Origin: Cristatella mucedo
Taxonomy: Eukaryota > Bryozoa > Phylactolaemata > Cristatellidae
Assembly: GCA_009760855.2 (NCBI GenBank)
Contig: WPIO01000005.1
Location: forward strand, 13,198,001 to 13,262,000
Reading direction: 5' to 3'
Length of the DNA: 64,000 nt
Numbering within the stretch: the first letter of the stretch is position 1; every line of letters begins with the position of its first letter. Both the position numbers and the translations under genes were made by a program. Positions 32,285 to 42,490 of this stretch are shown piece by piece. The notes below the pieces were generated by a model that made no database searches, had not been told where the DNA came from, and saw only the letters and a list, made by a program, of their open reading frames with translations.

Positions 32285-32480
32285 TGAAGTAGTCGCCATT
32301 TTCGCGTGTTCGTCCTTTAAGGCGGTTGCTTTTCACGACCTCCACCCCGAGGTCGTGGGCTCGAATCCTGCAGTGGGCGATCCTGTATCGTCACTGAAAG
32401 AGGTGGTGATAGCCGTAAAGGCTCTTCTGTCGCTATACAAAAAGAGGCTGCTAAATCAGCTAGGATTTATTTTTTAATTT
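32285..32480 (+). mobile_element. SINE S2 (tRNA-derived)
   Basis: Contains CCTTTAAGGCGGTTGCTTTTC, GGTCGTGGGCTCGAATCCTG (close to the GGTTCGANTCC B box), GGGCGATCCT, GATAGCCGTAAAGGCTCTTC, CGCTATACAAAAAGAGGCTG and AAATCAGCTAGGATTTATTTT. Seven further copies or fragments share this order. Confidence 0.8.
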
Positions 32481-33095
32481 AAAAACGTCTGCAGTCTTCT
32501 CGAAGCAGTCTTTCGAATCTCTTGTTGTAAGTCCCGCAGCAACGAGCTGCCATTGGTGGCAGCAGTCTATTGCGTCCAGCTACCAAGCCCTCATTTATTT
32601 CAGATTTCTCTTATCTTAGTTTGATTTTTTGGGCAATAAATCTATCTTGACTCGTTGTGGGGGATTTTACCATCCATTTGCAAACTTATCTGACACACTT
32701 AACAACGAATTTCATGCACTGGCCGACACATTTTCTAATCTGGTTCGTGCATGACCCCACTCGCAACAAGAGTCTCATTATCGATTAAGTATTCTCCAAC
32801 AAGTGTACCGTAGCATGCCCTATCATTACCGAATTCGGCTCATCCAATCGCATGCGGATCTCATTCAGTCTACAAGGTGTGCCATCATCCGAATCTAAAA
32901 CTAACATAATACATATATTGTTAGCCCAGGTCATGTCCTTGTACTTTTCAAAAAGCCTGCTGAGCCCCTAAATAAGAAAGCAGCTATATACCAAAAGAGC
33001 TTAAATAGCGTTTCCCAGTCTTCCGCCTACCGTTCCTACCAAAAACGCTGAAACGAGTTATAGCAAACCAGCTGAACTCTTATATGTATACATCA
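32481..33095. other. Unassigned sequence
   Basis: No coding region or family match recognised. Confidence 0.4.
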
Positions 33096-33175
33096 AACCT
33101 AGCAAGTAAGTTCCAGTCTGGATCCAGAGCTAATCACTCCACAGAGTTAGCTTTGTTTCAGGTGTGTAACGACCT

Positions 33176-33325
33176 GCCGAGCTGGGTTGGTCCAGCGGTT
33201 AAGGTGCTCGCCCTGACTCAGGTCTGGCTGAGATCATGGGCTCGAGCCCTGAGGCATATGTAAAACGCCTGAATAGAGATTTAGTTCTCTTGGGGCGCTA
33301 TACAAATGAATTTTATATTTTATTT
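33176..33325 (+). mobile_element. SINE S1, best-preserved copy
   Basis: CCGAGCTGGGTTGGTCCAGC followed by GGTTAAGGTGC gives an A box (TGGTCCAGCGG fits TRGYNNARNNG). ATGGGCTCGAGCCCTG gives a B-box-like site. The tail AACGCCTGAATAGAGATTTA, GTTCTCTTGGGGCGCTATAC, AAATGAATT nearly duplicates the LINE A terminal block. It ends in (TTTA)n-like sequence. Confidence 0.85.
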
Positions 33326-33736
33326 ATTCTCGGGAATGCCGACTTAGTTAAAATCTCGCTGCTGGTTATTTTGGCAGCATTCCATACTAATGATCAATTA
33401 GTCTTTTTCGAGTGCATCTCACTCATCTCGCATTAGCATCGCTAGCACTGCACTGCAATATTTCAGATGCAGATACTAGATCAGTGGGAGTTTCCGGAGT
33501 GCTGATGTGAACGAAAAAAGATCATGCGAGGAACCCCTGAAGTGTGGGATACATCAAGACTGCGCACGGTCTGCTTCTTTTCACAGTTTATACTCTCATT
33601 CTTGCCGATGTGATCGCTAAACTCAATCTAGGCTTTCATTTCTATGCAGATGACACTCATTTGTACCTTTGCTTTGATCCCTCCCAGCCCTCCAGTGCGA
33701 CGAACTCTCCCAACTCTCTTGCAGCACGTACTACCT

Positions 33737-33912
33737 CAACTGCCCTCCTAAATCTGCTATACTTCCCACTTTCTCTTTGTTGCGTGAGACGAAGTCTGTT
33801 GGCTACCGAATGCGTACCGAAAGCCGCTTAGGCTGTGAGTGCGCTATACAAAACTCTCCTGCGTAACACCCACATGGTCTTTATGACTTTGTGGAGTTAC
33901 TGAAGGAGATAC
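33737..33912 (+). mobile_element. LINE family B 3' end inserted in LINE A relative
   Basis: ACTACCTCAACTGCCCTCCT, TTCCCACTTTCTCTTTGTTG, TACCGAATGCGTACCGAAAG, CGCTATACAAAACTCTCCTG and GAAGGAGATACATTACATTG. It separates two consecutive parts of the LINE A coding region. Confidence 0.85.
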
Positions 33913-34869
33913 ATTACATTGCTGACATCCACAAGTGGGTGGCAGAAAATTTAATCAAATTGAATGATGATAAAGCCAAGTTACGAGCTTTGAAAAAACC
34001 ATGTGTGACTCAGAAACTAGAAAGTATACACTCAAAAAATTGGCTTTGCCGGAGTATCTACTGCGTCATAGGTGGCATGTTCCAAAGTGAAGTTTCACTA
34101 GACGACCACGTCAGCTCCATAGCAAAGTCTGTTAATTTCAGGTGTGTAACATTGCTTAAAGTCGGGGTTGTTTAGACAGGGATACCACGTCTAAATTGGT
34201 CCAGGTATTTGCGACATCCAGTCTCGGCTTCTGTTATTCACTGCTTGATGGTCTACCGGCCCTTGCAATCAGACGTTTACCGTTGGTGCAAAACTCTGCA
34301 GCTAGGCTTGTCTGTCGTGAGCAGTTTCCACATCACACCACTTCTCGTCGACTTGCACTGGCTCCCAATCTAGCAGTGTGTCAACTTCAAGGTTATGTCA
34401 CTCACTTGTAGGCCTCTTTGTTCTCTGGCTCCAGCCTCCAGATCCACTCATCCACCAGGCTAAGCATAGGGTCACCCGCTTTTCTGAATCAAATCGTTTT
34501 TGAACTCCTCATACGAACCTCAAATCCTTTGGAGACCGCGCCTTTACTTTGTATGCTCCCAAAGCCTGGAACGCACTATCGACTGATGTCCCGACAGGTC
34601 TGAAATTACGACATCTAAAAATAAGCTAAAAATGCATCTCTTTATTGCAGCATTAGGTGGTTCATGTGCTTGGTCCTCTGTGTGCTTATGCGTGCTGACA
34701 CTGTGCATGCTACCTCTAACCAAGTTTTACAAGTTGAAAATTTGCATATGATCTTGTACCATGTCAGGCTTGATGACGTTTTGCATGGCAACACTTATTA
34801 TTTGATCGTGCTTTCTTTACAACGCGTGTAGCGCCTAGTAGCAGATCAAATAATCTGAATACCAAAATA

Positions 34870-36600
34870 CGTCGAAAATCAATATTGGCCCGGGCCGTTG
34901 CATTCGATTGCAGTGCATTGCAAAAGAATGCCAGAGGCAATTGCAATGAAGTTGTGTGATTACACTATAAGCGAAGAGTAGAGCAATGCGAAATCGTACG
35001 TAGAGCTTCTAGTGTATGCTTTCTGGTCTACGTTTTGCGTTTTGTGGTGCGTTTTGCGGCTGATTATGCTATTGCACCAGACCCTTGCAGTCGATTGTAG
35101 GGCATTGTCTAAGAATGCACATGCAAAAGTGAGCGAAATTTAGTGGGTGCACTTTGAACAGAGTCTAGCTCTATATTCAATGCTAATTGGAGATTCGCTT
35201 TGGCGATTAGAGGATGATTTGCCGTAGATTGGAGTGAATTGCGTTTTTTGCCTGGCCATTTCGGTCGATTGCCGTACAATGCTAGAGCACGTGGTTGCAC
35301 AGTGGCTTGAATTCGCGTGGTCGTGCACTTAACACGCTGCCCTTCGATATGCAATACAAACTGCAGCTCGTCGATTTCTAGTCCTTTTGCGTTGGACTTC
35401 GGCATGTCCTCCGGCAGTTGCAGTCGATTGCAGTGGCGCATGGATCGACAGCACCCCTCCCCCCCCCCGCCAATTCTAGGGAATTTTGGAGCGCACTTGC
35501 CACAGAGTGCATTGCTACATGCCATCAGCAATCAAAGAAGGACCCTTTCACACAGGATTTCTTTCGTTTTACTGAGCATTGGATTGGATCACGATACTGG
35601 CCCGTGCCACTGCAATCTATTGTAGCGGACTCTGGGAGAACGTGCGGGCGGAATGGCGCAAAATTTTGTGGGTAATGCAATGTATCTCCGTCAGTAACTC
35701 CACAAAGTCATAAAGACCATGTGGGTGTTACGCAGGAGAGTTTTGTATAGCGCACTCACAGCCTAAGCGGCTTTCGGTACGCATTCGGTGGCCAACAGAC
35801 TTCGTCTCACGCAACAAAGAGAAAGTGGGAAGCATAGCAGAGTTAGGAGAGCAGTTGAGGTAGTGAGTAGCATAGAAGTAGCAGTTCAGGACCGCTGAAA
35901 AAGATGTGCCATAGTCGGCATCAGGAGAGTAGATGTCGTTGCGTAAGAATTGTGGAAGCGAGTTCCACAGTCTAGGACCTGCAGAGCTAAAGCTTCTGTC
36001 GCCAACTGTCTTTAAGCGGAGGAATGAGACAGCTAATTCATTGTCCACGCAGGACCTGAGGGCGCGAACAGGCTGAAACTGATGCAGCAGTTCAGCTAGG
36101 TATGAAGTAGCCAAGCCGTGGCGGGCCTTGTGGGTCAGCGTAAGAACTTTGCTCTGTATCCTTTGCTCAACCGGTAACCATTCCAGCAAAGGAGACACGT
36201 GCTCAAACCGCTGGGACTTGAAGACCAGCCTTGCAGCCATATTCATAGTCTGATGTAGTGGCATAATAGCTTTCTTTGGTAGCCCAGCCAAAAGGGAATT
36301 ACAATAATCGTACACTTGAAATATAGCGCAGTGAAATATTCTAAATTAGTTGGAGCTTAGGGCAGCCGATTTGTGGTGGATTAGGCTTAGCTAAAAGCGA
36401 ATTGCGTCGGATTGTCGTACGGGCGTGCATGCATCTTTTCATCGCACTTGCATGAGAAGTTGTGAACGTAATGACATGAAATTTGACGAGCGGAAATGCG
36501 ACTGTGTGCAACAATATTCACTTGAAAAGTGGCAGCTATGAGCAGCCGCCTCACAGTTGGTTTTCGGCTTAATTAGAGTGGATTGACTTTCTGTAATTCG
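34870..36600. repeat. Degenerate tandem array, period about 175 bp, split by a LINE
   Basis: A core of the form GTTGCAGTCGATTGCAGTGCATTG recurs, mutated, at about 34897, 35085, 35262, 35417, 35608 and, beyond the LINE B insertion, near 36405 and 36575. A second word, GCGAAATTTAGTGGGT, at 35138 recurs as GCAAAATTTTGTGGGT at 35661, three periods later. The copies are strongly diverged. Alignments were made by eye. Confidence 0.5.
35686..36335 (-). mobile_element. LINE family B copy, C-terminal coding region plus 3' end
   Basis: Minus orientation, ending in GGAGATACATTGCATTAC when read in sense. The coding part (36315 down) reads YDYCNSLLAGLPKKAI, NMAARLVF, LPVEQRIQSKVLTLTHKARH, then GDRSFSSAGPRLWNSLPQFL. 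This is the thumb-to-C-terminal layout also seen in family A (YxFCNSLL..., NSAARLV, W-LPV-QRI-FKVL), so family B is a related but distinct L2/CR1-like lineage. It is 5'-truncated and lacks the catalytic RT motifs. Confidence 0.8.
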
Positions 36601-38930
36601 TCGAACACGCGACTGACCTCGGAAAAAATGCCACGTCCCAAGCGATGTCAGGAGGTCGTAGCACAGGCTCAACCGTCGGACAGCGACCGACGGATAGCTA
36701 TTGGCAGCAGAACTCTCTTAGGCAGGGAAATCAGCACGTACGAAAGGCCTCGGGACGGACGGAGCCGTCTCGTTTTGCGGCGGGCGGACGGAATCATCAA
36801 TTGCAGGACCGAGACCCCCCCCCCGTTCATTTTGCAGCCTCGCACGCGGCTCATCCGCACGCCAACTGCACTTTTCTTTCCGTGCTGTGTGCGCCTGTGG
36901 CTTCTAGGCCGCTGATGTACGCCCCGCCTCGCCTGCGGCGGGTGGTGGAGCCTTCGACCTAAGCATTTGGCCCACTGCAGAGGCGCTGCATTATCTGTGG
37001 TGAGTCATTCAGCCCCCAGCTCGTGTATGTATCCGCTAGGGCATAATAGCGAGTCTCGTTCACCGCGCACGTTCGCTCGCTCGTGTCCCCGTGAGACTCC
37101 ATTAGAACAGCTGCCGGAGACACACATAACATCAGCTCGTGGTGTCGCGAGCCGGGCCATATTAAGGCCTCACATAATCCTCCGGGAGTCCGAGGGAAAG
37201 CGCTCGGTCACGCTGACCCTGAAAATGGGCGCCAGCGAAGTGACAATAGTAGCGGGCGAATTTTAGTTTGCCTCCCTTAGTGGCGTGCGTTTTAGTTGAA
37301 ACCGAGTAGGTAATCGTAGTCTCGTTTCCAAAAGCACGCGCATTCCGAAAGCACACGCATAAAAGAAATGCTCAGCTGCACGCCGCGGACACATTAGGAG
37401 ATCCCATAAAGGACCACCCACCGCAGAAATTGCTGCGTCACAGTACCATCTAGTAGTAATCGGAGCTAGCGTTGCGCGGAGCACGGTACCTTCCATCCGT
37501 TAGCTTCCGCACGCGCCCGACCCGATTTTATTGCGTATTGCATGGTCTGGCCAGCCGCGTCTATCGAATTAGCGACGCGTCGACTGCGAAGGACCTCGCG
37601 ATTGGAAAGCGGCGGGTTCTATGTCATATCTACACGTTCGCACTTTCAAGTAGCTAACGCTTATCCGCACGCATGCGATACTACCACTTCGTGCCTTGTG
37701 AGCGCGACCGATTCTGCAGTAGCGCAGCAGCAAATCCGCTAACAGAAAATCATCTCGTCAGCTGGAAGCTAACCATTTCTGTTAGCATAAATCGCTAAAC
37801 CTGCACAGTCAATTTACTGCGTCTTGGAGATACGCAAGGGAAACGCTCGCCTGAAAAGAGGCGAATGGGCTGGCAACGCTACCGCGACGCGGCGCCAACT
37901 GCGTTGAGTCGAACCGGAAAAGGTATGGAGGCCGCCGCTGCTTGCCGACCGAGCGTCGCTGAGACGCATAGGAGGACCGGTTGTTCCTAGTATCACTGAC
38001 TGGCCAGGTGAGTAGAGCAATGTTTGATCGCATATCTCTCGGCGCTATCGAGTGTTCTCGCGCGCCTGCGGGCGCTTTACTAGGGTAGCTATTTGTTGGT
38101 CCCGCCAATCGCGCGCTTCGCCGAGGTTGCTGGGCTGCCGGCGTCGTCTCGGCGTGGCCGTGTCGGGTCGCTCCGACGCGGAGAAGCGCTCAGGCCGCCG
38201 CTACGCGCACGGTTGGTTGCGGCATCGGTCGGCTCTAAGCGCGGCGGCTTAGTAACTACCTCGCTCGCCTCTCTAGACGTCTTCGCTTGCTTTGCCCGCC
38301 GGTGTTGACTCGGGAAGCCCGCGGGTGCCGGTGTTGTTGTTGCGGGCACCTTCGGGCCGTGCGGCGTCGGCTCGGTCGCCAGCCGCTCGCGTCGCGGAAA
38401 TTCGGCTCTGCCTGCGACTGAAGCCGCCGCCGTCTTTGCAACAGCGCGCAGCGGACGCAGTCTTGTAGCGCCTCGCGTCAGAGTCGCTCCTGCCCTGCCT
38501 CGACGCAGGGCAGGGCGCTTCTCGCCTCGCGCTCAGCGCGCGCGCGCGAAGCGTGCAGCAGCGCCTTGTGTCGTGCTGCGACCCGTTCGTCTGGCTAAGC
38601 GCGAGTGCTCGGCCGCCGCCTCGCTGAATCATTCCGACGCATTTCGATTTCACATTTCGCATTTCGATTTCTGAGCAAGCATTTTTGAGCGCGTTCAACG
38701 GTCCGAGCGATTGGTGGTGTAAAGGCAGCGTGGAAGCGTGCGGCCCGGAAACAGGGCACGGCGGCCAAACCTACCGCACTCTCGGCGGCACTGCCAGTCG
38801 GCATCGAACGGCCTCTATGCCGGCGCCGACGGCCGGTCGTCCGAGAAGCGACCGCCGTAGTTGGCGACCGCTTGCCCGACGAGTCTGCGGCTTGGCTGCA
38901 GGCGCCTGTACTTACGTAAATAAGTGGCAT
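36600..38930. promoter_or_regulatory. CpG-rich region, candidate promoter with possible non-coding first exon
   Basis: This 2.3 kb is markedly richer in CpG than its surroundings and has no transposon match. A strong donor, GGCCAG|GTGAGT, sits at 38007/38008. No protein motif was recognised in its open frames. The CLIP-like coding exon 1 (47308) begins 12 nt before its ATG directly after a splice acceptor, so an upstream non-coding exon is expected. This region is a candidate for it, or for a divergent gene. Confidence 0.35.
38489..38514. repeat. GC-rich hairpin
   Basis: CCTGCCCTGC and its exact complement GCAGGGCAGG are separated by the 6-nt loop CTCGAC, inside the CpG-rich region. Confidence 0.8.
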
Positions 38931-38977
38931 GTAACTCAGCTGACAATCCCCGAAGCGAATTTAAAAAATCATATGTA

Positions 38978-39400
38978 TGTATGTATGTATCTCCGTCTGT
39001 AACTCCACAAAGTCATAAAAACTATGTGGGTGTTACGCAGGAGAGTTTTGTATAGCGCACTCACAGCCTAAGCGGCTTTCGGTACGCATTCGGTAGCCAG
39101 CAGACTTCGTCTCACGCAACAAACAGAAAGTGGGAAGCATAGCAGAGTCAGGAGAGCAGTTGAGGCAGTGAGTACCATAGAAGTAGCAGCTCAGGACCGC
39201 TGAAAAAGATGTGCCATAGTCGGTAGTAGGAGAGTAGTTGTCGTTGCGTAAGAATTGTGGAAGCAAGTTCCACAGTCTAGGACCTGCAGAGCTAAAGCTT
39301 CTGTCGCCAACTGTCTTTAAGCGGAGGAATGGGACAGCTAATTTATTGTCCACACAGGACCTCAGGGCACGAACAGGCTGAAACTGATGTAGCAGTTCAG
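38978..39400 (-). mobile_element. LINE family B copy with (ATAC)n tail
   Basis: Minus orientation. The 3' end reads in sense GGAGTTACAGACGGAGATAC followed by ATACATACATAC, giving the tail repeat of this family. The coding part reads RLKTVGDRSFSSAGPRLWN, close to the 35686 copy. Truncated near 39400. Confidence 0.85.
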
Positions 39401-39605
39401 CACAGCAGTCGGCTGCATAGTTTTTATTTCCTATTTTGGCTGTTGGATCTTATATGGAGCAAAGCACCCTGCGAGGATTTCTTAGTGCTACTAGTAAGGA
39501 AGAGGACTGTGCTGCTCAGCCCTCGGCCCTCGAGTTGAAGCAAGAGTGACGATCTGAGACTAGCTGTGGTTGGCATCTGCACCCCACGCATTCCTTTTTT
39601 TTACC

Positions 39606-39703
39606 TTATAAGTTTCCAGGGCTCCTACAGTCTGCTAGTTCTGGGGTAATTTACCTAAGTTTCCAGGGCTCCTACAGTCTGCTAGTTCTGGGGCCATTTA
39701 CCT
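39606..39703. repeat. Tandem duplication of about 49 bp
   Basis: AAGTTTCCAGGGCTCCTACA followed by GTCTGCTAGTTCTGGGG occurs twice in direct succession, nearly identical. This indicates a recent duplication. Confidence 0.85.
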
Positions 39704-39719
39704 TCTTGTAACTGAGCAG

Positions 39720-40365
39720 TAGGTGAAACACAGCCGTTGCCTGATTACTGGCTGGTCGCGGCAGTGCATGCAAGACCAAGTGCGGCCAGCCAGGGCAGTG
39801 ATTGGGCAGTCAGCGCCACGAGCTTTCGATGGCTTTCGAGCTGACCGCTGGCCAGCAGCTTGTCTTTCGCAAAGGACAAATGGCACGTGGCCACCCTCTC
39901 TGCTGTAGTCGCTCGTGGCCGACTTGAAAGCCCACTGATCGACTGGTCTGTCGAATGAGGAAGTCGCTCATTGGTTCCTGATGGTCCCCCTCCATAGACT
40001 AGTTCTGCCCAGAGACAGCAGTTCTCTTTGGCTGCTGTCCTCACCCTCCACCCAGTAAGATCCACAGTGGTCAGAGGATGGTTGCTGCACTTTGGCACCG
40101 AACACTTCGTACTAGTCGCTACGGTCAGCTTCTATAGGAGGCAGCCCTGTGGCAGACACGTGGGCATGGTCATCTGCGATCAGAGGATGTACTCGATGAA
40201 GGCGAGCCACTCGATGTCCTAAATTCAGCACGGGAATTTTTGAGCCCTGGAATTCCAGTGCTTGTGAGCTGGCAGAGGCTGCCCTTCCGGGAACGCTCAG
40301 CTGGAAGCTGCTACCCCTGCTGCAGCTCTGCTTAGCCTAATCCCAGCTAAGGTGGCTTCCGAGTG
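39720..40365. other. Unassigned sequence
   Basis: No coding region or family match recognised. Confidence 0.4.
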
Positions 40366-40369
40366 TGGT

Positions 40370-40560
40370 TAGATAAAAAAGAAGACTAGCTGATTCAACA
40401 GGTTCTTTTGTATAGAGACAGAAAAGCCGTTACGGCTATCGCCACCGCTTGCAGTAGCGATGAAGGATCGCCCACCACAGGATTCGAACTCACGACCTCG
40501 GGGCCGATGTCGTGAAAAGTAACTACCTTACCTAATTAGCCATCATGGCTCAGATACTCA
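40370..40560 (-). mobile_element. SINE S2
   Basis: In sense: GATGGCTAATTAGGTAAGGT (A-box region TGGCTAATTAGG), GGTCGTGAGTTCGAATCCTG (B box matches GTTCGAATCC), GGGCGATCCTTCATCGC, GATAGCCGTAACGGCTTTTC and AATCAGCTAGTCTTC. The B box is the best preserved of the S2 copies. Confidence 0.85.
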
Positions 40561-41610
40561 AGCCTGCTCTGGGCTTGTTCAGAATGTGACTGAGCATCAA
40601 GCTCAAGCTAGCTAGGTGCATCCAGTTTGTCACAAGTAGTCATAAAGTGTGCGTGCCGCGCTGCAGCAGCAGAAGCATCAGCAGCAGTGCATGGGCAGGC
40701 TCCCTCGACCGTCAGCAAGCTTCCGGTCTCCTTTGCACGCTGCTCTGTGCAATGAGAAAGCTTAGTCTACCGACGGAAGGAGTTCTCTACCGGTGTGATA
40801 AAATGTAGCTGGCGTTGCTGACATCAGAAGACCACTCCCAGTTTCTGTTTCCAGCTTGAGCTCCTTGGGGCCTACTAATAACAAAGCTTTTATTTTTCAT
40901 TCGTGTTCACCGCTTGGCAAATGAAATGCAAAAGACCACAATTAGTTCTTTGAGAGAAGTCAATGCAGGGTTTTCACTTTGTCGGCCTGCACAGCAGAGC
41001 CGGTTGATGGAAACTCATTGTTTGCACGACGCGACCAAAGGTGTGCTGCCGGCGGCGGCCGCCGGCGCTCGGTCGCGCGCTTTGCTTGATTGGTCAGTGA
41101 GTGCGCTTCGCCCGCTCCGCGTCTCTCCTTGGCCGACAGTCTGCGTTTCAAGTGAAACGAATGCCTTGGACGCGCAGTCGAATGCGCTCCCCCCCAACGT
41201 GGACGGCACTGTCGCACCTTACGCCGAGGCCCCCTAATCCATGGCAAGCTTTCTTGATCAACAGCTTTTGCGTGGTCTTATTAAGACTGCGCAGTCTCTT
41301 AAGCGGCTCCTTGCTGTACTGCCTCGCGCCGCCTCCTCTCGCTTGCTGCGTAATGCGCCGACGCCACGGCAGCCGCCGGGCGACCCGGCTAAGGCGCTTT
41401 GCTGTACTGCAGGGCTGTGTCAGGCTTAGCTGCTTGATGCATGCTCGCTCTGGCTATCACACATTGTTTGTCCCGGGGCACCTACCACCAGCGGGCATAT
41501 AGGTTGATCTCAGAGAGCTCGGAAGTTGGCTTGCAGGGGGCACGCAAAGGAGTTTGAAAAGGGTAAGCTTATGTGCTGGCCGGCAGGCATCGTGTCAGCA
41601 GCACTTGTGC
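40561..41610. other. Unassigned sequence, partly CpG-rich
   Basis: 41040-41420 is CpG-rich and holds overlapping open frames, including one at 41241-41429 beginning MASFLDQQLLRGLIK. None shows a recognisable domain or clear splice signals. Confidence 0.35.
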
Positions 41611-41612
41611 TA

Positions 41613-42490
41613 ATGAGTAAATATAATGATAACAATGGTGCATTTGTGTAGCACCCTCAGAAAACTTAATCTCTTTCTAGGCACTTTACATATGCTGTAA
41701 AGGAAGCATGGCGATTTTATATGGTTAGTAATATTAGCATGCACAGTGTCAACATTCATAATATGGTTTTCGGTAACATGCACAGTGTCAGCATACATAA
41801 GCGCACAAAGGATGAATTGCAAAGACCCAGCAAAGGTTGTGAGGAACAGGTGCGTTTTTTAGCTTGTTTTTAAACGTCAAGTCAGGGGATGTAAATAAAT
41901 AAATAAATAAATCCTAGCTGATTAAACAGCCTCTTTTTTTGTATAGCGACAGAAGAGCCTTTACGGCTATCACTACCGCTTGCAGTGGTGACAAAGGATC
42001 GCCAACCGCAGGAATCGAACCCACGACCTCGGGACCGAGGTCGTGAAAGCAACCACCTTACCTAGTGTGCCATCACAGCTCAGTGTTGCCAGTCGAGCCA
42101 GGGAGTGAGTTCCAGGCTCTGGGATTCCAGACTTTGGGAGCGTGCAAACTACAGGCATGGCCTCCAAAGGCATCGACGTTCGTTCGAGGCAAATCTAAGC
42201 AATTTTTCGAATCAGAAGAGCGGGTGGTGCGATGATTTACCGGTGGTAAGCCTGATTGGGGAGTAGTTCTGATAGGTAGGTTGGAGCCAGAGAACGAAGG
42301 GACCAAAAAGTGAGTGACTAAACCTTGAAAGTCGATGCGCTACTCGATTGGGAGCCAGTTAAGATCGACGAGCAGTGGAGCAACTGCGATGCTCACGACA
42401 GACAAGTCTAGCTGCAGAGTTTGACAGAAGACCTGCAAGCAGTGAGTTACATAAGTCGAGAATGGACATTACAAATGCATTAATGATTGC
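41613..42490 (-). mobile_element. LINE family A fragment split by SINE S2
   Basis: Minus orientation. The 3' UTR at 41613-41890 and the C-terminal coding region at 42090-42490 (GGGAGTGAGTTCCAGGCTCT through CTAGCTGCAGAGTTTGACAG) are consecutive in the element but are separated by an S2 copy. Confidence 0.8.
41891..42088 (-). mobile_element. SINE S2 with (TTTA)n tail
   Basis: In sense it starts GAGCTGTGATGGCACACTAG, has GGTCGTGGGTTCGATTCCTG as B box, and ends GGCTGTTTAATCAGCTAGGA then TTTATTTATTTATTTATTTA. The tail shows that S2 ends in a TTTA repeat. Confidence 0.85.

Larger units (their letters stand above)
33100..34850 (+). mobile_element. Old, long LINE family A relative, carrying two nested insertions
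   Basis: Segments match family A in order: AAGTTCCAGTCTGGATCCAG (start of the FQSGF region), a damaged motif A region near 33370, FHFYADDTHLY at about 33640 (YADD intact), the NLIKLNDDK region at 33945, C-terminal coding to about 34620, and a diverged 3' UTR ending with GTGTAGCGCCTAGTAGCAGA. SINE S1 (33176-33325) and a family B 3' end (33737-33912) interrupt it. Many stops show it is the oldest family A copy in the window. Confidence 0.8.

Noticed and set aside
33177-33260. tRNA gene
   Set aside because: A and B boxes are present but no cloverleaf closes, and the same head recurs with a LINE-like tail, so it is a SINE.
36583-38930. Multiple overlapping frames in the CpG-rich region
   Set aside because: GC-rich DNA gives long chance frames on both strands. 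No domain or matching splice pair was found.
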